Source: Bifidobacterium oedipodis (GTDB lineage Bacteria > Actinomycetota > Actinomycetes > Actinomycetales > Bifidobacteriaceae). From it: a stretch of DNA of 64,000 nt. Shown piece by piece: positions 62,001-64,000 of the stretch; the first letter of the stretch is position 1, and each line of letters starts with the position of its first letter. The notes under the pieces are model-generated. The model was not told the DNA's origin and ran no database searches. It saw only the letters and a program-made list of their open reading frames with translations. The stretch covers positions 248,001 through 312,000 of the forward strand of contig NZ_JAAIII010000004.1 in assembly GCF_012932425.1 (NCBI RefSeq). The letters run 5' to 3'. Made by a program: the position numbers and the translations under genes.

Positions 62001-64000
62001 ATGCCAGAATGGCAGTCGTGCCGTGCGCCCTGGTGCAGGTGTGACGATTACACGGTCGCGGGTGATCTCCTGAATCTGCCATGTGGAGGTACCAAGCGTG
62101 ATGACATCGCCGACGCGTGATTCGTAGACCATTTCCTCATCGAGTTCGCCCACCCGGCGAGGCCCTTTGCCGGCGTCGGTTTCCGGCAGCACCACGGTGT
62201 ATAGGCCACGATCGGGTATCGTTCCCCCTGAGGTGACGGCCAGCCGTTGCGCACCGGGGCGGGCGGCGATCTGTCCATTGTCTTCGTTCATCATCAGCGG
62301 CGGGCGGAAGGCGGAGAAATCCTCGGTATTGTAGGCACCGGTCATCATGCCCATCACCGCGTCGAATGTCGCCCTGTCCAACTGCGCGAACGGTGCGGCG
62401 CGACGCACGATTGCATACCATCGATCGGCGTCGAGATCTTCCATCGCCGCCGCGGCCACGGTCTGTTGGGCGAGGATGTCAAGTGGATTGCGCGGCACGT
62501 GAATCGGCTCGATATCGCCGGCGTGCATGCTTTCGATACTTGCTGCCACACCGATGATCTGTTCGCGGGTCATCGGGTAGAACAGTGCATGAGAGACGCC
62601 GCCGACACGATGATCGGCGCGGCCCACGCGCTGCAAACCGCTGGAGACGGATAGCGGCGGCATGATCTGAATCACCAGATCAACCGATCCCATGTCGATG
62701 CCGAGTTCGAGGCTGCTGGTTGCCACTACACAGCGCAAACGCCCGTGTTTCAAGTCCTCTTCGATGCGTTTACGTCGATCTTTGGACACCGACCCATGGT
62801 GGGCCATGGCGATGGTATCGGCGGCATCATGCGCCTGCACCAATTGTGTGGTGCCTCCGACCACGGCATCGTAATGCTGCGCATATGAGGAGCGACCTTC
62901 TGGGGAGCCGGTGTCGAAAGGAGTAGTTGATGACGATGCCGTGCGTTCAGCGTATAGGTCATTTAAGCGGGCGGTGAGTTTTTCGGCGAGTCCGCGCGAA
63001 TTGACGAATACCAACGTGGTGTGGTGGGCGAGGATGGCATCCAGCACGCTATGCTCCACAATCGGCCACATTGAGCCGGTATTGCCGTCGGTAGCCGAGC
63101 CCATACCGCCCTGCCCATCCCCCGCTGCCCCGACGATGGCCTGATAGCCGATGCCGTCGCCATCGGGTTTGGCCAGCGTGCGACGCCCGGTTAGCCCTTT
63201 GCGTTCCGCCAGACGTCGCATGGCGGGCGTCACGCCGGAAATCTCCGGTGTGCCCGGCTGAGACGCATCAATTCCTCCCGCACGATGTTTGACGTTCGCG
63301 GATTGCAAATCGCGCATATCAGCCAACGGCTCGACAACGCTAAGATCCATCTGCGGCGATGAGATTGGATTGATGATATTCACCAGTCGATTGCCGCCAA
63401 GGAACCGCGCCACCGTTTCAGGCGGATTCACCGTTGCAGAGAGCCCGATGCGTTGAAAGGATGACGGTACCAGCTCCTCCAGCCGCTCAAGGCTCAGCGC
63501 CAGATGGGCACCGCGCTTGGTGCCGGCGAGCGCATGCACTTCGTCAACGATTACCGTGTCCACAGTGGTGAACACCGTGCGGGCCTTGGAGGTGAGCATG
63601 AGATAGAACGATTCGGGCGTAGTCACCAGAATGTCAGGCGGGTGCGTGGCGATACGTCGGCGTTCAGCCGCCGTGGTGTCGCCTGATCGGGTGGCGATGC
63701 TGACTGTTGGCGCAGGCAGTCCGCAGGCAGCGCATTCGGCGGCAATGCCGGCAAGCGGTATTTCCAGGTTTTTGGCCACATCCGCCGCCAGCGCCTTCAA
63801 TGGTGAGATATACAGCACCCGAACGCCTTTGGTGGGCTTTGCCTTGCGCACGTGTGACTGTTTCCCTGAATCATTCGGATTATGTTCGGGGGCGGGTGCG
63901 CAGTCAGCAACGGTCTGAGAGGAGGTTTCGGCGGACTGTGTATTGGCGTTGCCAGAAAACGCAGAAGAACTCCCCTGCATCAACCGGTCAATGGCGGAGA
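59043..64000 (-). CDS. lhr: Large Lhr-type ATP-dependent helicase, N-terminus off window
   Basis: At least 1652 residues of an Lhr-family DNA helicase, running off the right edge. The last in-window codons upstream read SAIDRLM, the usual end of motif I helix, so Walker A lies beyond. Seen are motif Ia VLYISPLKALAADVAKNL, DEVH (IVDEVHAL), motif III GLSATVNPPETVARFLGG, motif V ATSSLELGIDMGSVDLVIQI and motif VI QRVGRADHRVGGVSH, then the large Lhr core and C-terminal domain. Lhr proteins translocate 3' to 5' and act in DNA repair. The C-terminus is complete (stop at 59043). The apparent start at 63983 is not real. Confidence 0.93.
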   Translation of the reverse strand, partial: SAIDRLMQGSSSAFSGNANTQSAETSSQTVADCAPAPEHNPNDSGKQSHVRKAKPTKGVRVLYISPLKALAADVAKNLEIPLAGIAAECAACGLPAPTVSIATRSGDTTAAERRRIATHPPDILVTTPESFYLMLTSKARTVFTTVDTVIVDEVHALAGTKRGAHLALSLERLEELVPSSFQRIGLSATVNPPETVARFLGGNRLVNIINPISSPQMDLSVVEPLADMRDLQSANVKHRAGGIDASQPGTPEISGVTPAMRRLAERKGLTGRRTLAKPDGDGIGYQAIVGAAGDGQGGMGSATDGNTGSMWPIVEHSVLDAILAHHTTLVFVNSRGLAEKLTARLNDLYAERTASSSTTPFDTGSPEGRSSYAQHYDAVVGGTTQLVQAHDAADTIAMAHHGSVSKDRRKRIEEDLKHGRLRCVVATSSLELGIDMGSVDLVIQIMPPLSVSSGLQRVGRADHRVGGVSHALFYPMTREQIIGVAASIESMHAGDIEPIHVPRNPLDILAQQTVAAAAMEDLDADRWYAIVRRAAPFAQLDRATFDAVMGMMTGAYNTEDFSAFRPPLMMNEDNGQIAARPGAQRLAVTSGGTIPDRGLYTVVLPETDAGKGPRRVGELDEEMVYESRVGDVITLGTSTWQIQEITRDRVIVTPAPGRTARLPFWHGDGAGRDAGFGRAKGRFLREISAGLLSRSSEQSVVEAESKDLAARFSPAIMQRLAADGLDHNAISNLATLLGEQRASTGVIPNDRHLILECCPDEEGDWRIILHSPYGRRVHEPWAMSVNTRIKQHYGFDGQTYAADDGIIIRLPDGASALGGLVQGLHNANSWLWNLFVFDPDELTRDIETQVGESVLFAARFRECAARSLFLPRANPGKRVPLWQQRLRAAQLLNAARSQRNFPLLLETARECLQDVYDMPALRAIMTDLNAGTIILDEVHTDQPSPLAENLLFGYVGQVMYQYDVPQAERSAQLLSVDPQVLERLLGSDDMAGVLDQQVIAEVENELAERTFWNELDANDVIGRTTRYAKIHGPFTADELIQALGVDATTAVRTLDELTAKGELMQGHFTQGSATQQATQRSSGLCVGYVGADSANTVTNGSNATSAEGENKSAVDSLRPMQWLHRDVFRRIRNRSLKKARAAITPADPHVYQSFLLELQGIGPVGGERYEGVDGLMRVIEQLEGVALPAQEWEETVFPSRVRNYTPSMLDELIAGGEVIWAGCDPGGSDTSIRMHDEPAQSMRKRNNRTADSTASIKQGLIAFHPAGSILIPSGKQHGVHSAKLPYAQRAARAGVGTLPDAIMDVLERGGAYRADQLASLVRQVWEESAPSIDPETGEIMAKPWSNQQFEEALWSQVWRGEVTNSSFVPVRALQANARTVRTPARASRRHIRIQSTLPATMGGLWMAVSGESGDNNDRDEQQPAIPEAIALERVETLLDRYGVIVQPLIDKERLPGGFSGLYPVLKRMEEHGRLVRGMFVQGFGAAQFAETGTVNALRAQANRLADRQAKRSEQSPVAISAIDPANLSGAAVAWPQVPSGTVKPSRRAGSIVVIGGGRLILFAAVKSRHLTVFSSAVPEQSQETAAQEAMNRNVTLLRSACTELAYALRRAGSRSITFADANGEALAASHPLSRVLHQAGFTPVPQGMRLY

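Noticed and set aside
63978..63983. A start codon for lhr at 63980 or 63983
   Set aside because: The upstream codons to the window edge continue the helicase (SAIDRLM), and Walker A is not yet reached, so the real start lies outside.
1..64000. CRISPR arrays, tRNA, rRNA or prophage genes
   Set aside because: I saw no regular spaced repeats, cloverleaf genes, ribosomal RNA or phage structural genes. A covariance search could still find a small RNA that I cannot.

Overview
The window reads as chromosomal DNA of a Bifidobacterium, most likely of the B. longum group. The evidence is GC-rich coding sequence, strong purine-rich ribosome binding sites, actinobacterial markers (SepH/DUF3071, DUF4193, a very large Lhr helicase, a ParC-type topoisomerase) and a dense set of arabinan- and plant-glycan-degrading genes under LacI and AraC regulators. 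The species-level call is inference from gene content, not from a search.

Layout. 1-5.3 kb: the end of a FetAB/YbbLM-like ABC system whose ATPase is frameshifted, a small VOC protein, a HipBA-type toxin-antitoxin pair, and an MFS transporter fused to a cyclophilin-like lipoprotein-type domain. 5.3-11.2 kb: a membrane-anchored GH3 enzyme with reversed domain order, divergent from a LytTR/GHKL two-component system that ends against a second cyclophilin-like lipoprotein. 11.3-18.9 kb: a tight five-gene operon (Ntn-hydrolase lipoprotein, PaaK-like adenylate-forming enzyme, ABC ATPase, FtsX-like permease, LysE exporter) with a divergent LysR regulator. It is the most system-like uncharacterised unit here. 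19-41.6 kb: an arabinan/pectin locus with three intact GH51 enzymes and a fourth decayed one, a GH43 enzyme, HAD phosphatase, galactose mutarotase, DUF5107-TPR protein, AraC and LacI regulators, a GH28-like enzyme, a DUF624 protein and a CUT1 sugar ABC transporter. Nine LacI-type operator sequences lie upstream of its genes. 41.6-50.3 kb: housekeeping genes (rel, dut, DUF4193, sepH, a phosphodiesterase, parC). 50.3-57.6 kb: a glucarate catabolic operon (gudD, DapA-like aldolase, glycerate kinase, garR) with a CdaR-like regulator and a CitMHS transporter. 57.9-64 kb: a GNAT acetyltransferase, a HIT hydrolase and an lhr helicase that runs off the end.

How the genes fit together. In the arabinan locus the GH51/GH43/GH28-like enzymes would release arabinose and other sugars from oligosaccharides imported by the ABC transporter, and the LacI protein would switch them on together. 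In the glucarate operon, glucarate would go to 5-keto-4-deoxyglucarate, then to pyruvate plus tartronate semialdehyde, then glycerate, then phosphoglycerate. No GarL-type aldolase is present, so the DapA-family protein is the likely aldolase. Many convergent junctions carry long perfect hairpins that probably terminate from both sides. I saw no rRNA, tRNA, CRISPR array or intact insertion sequence.
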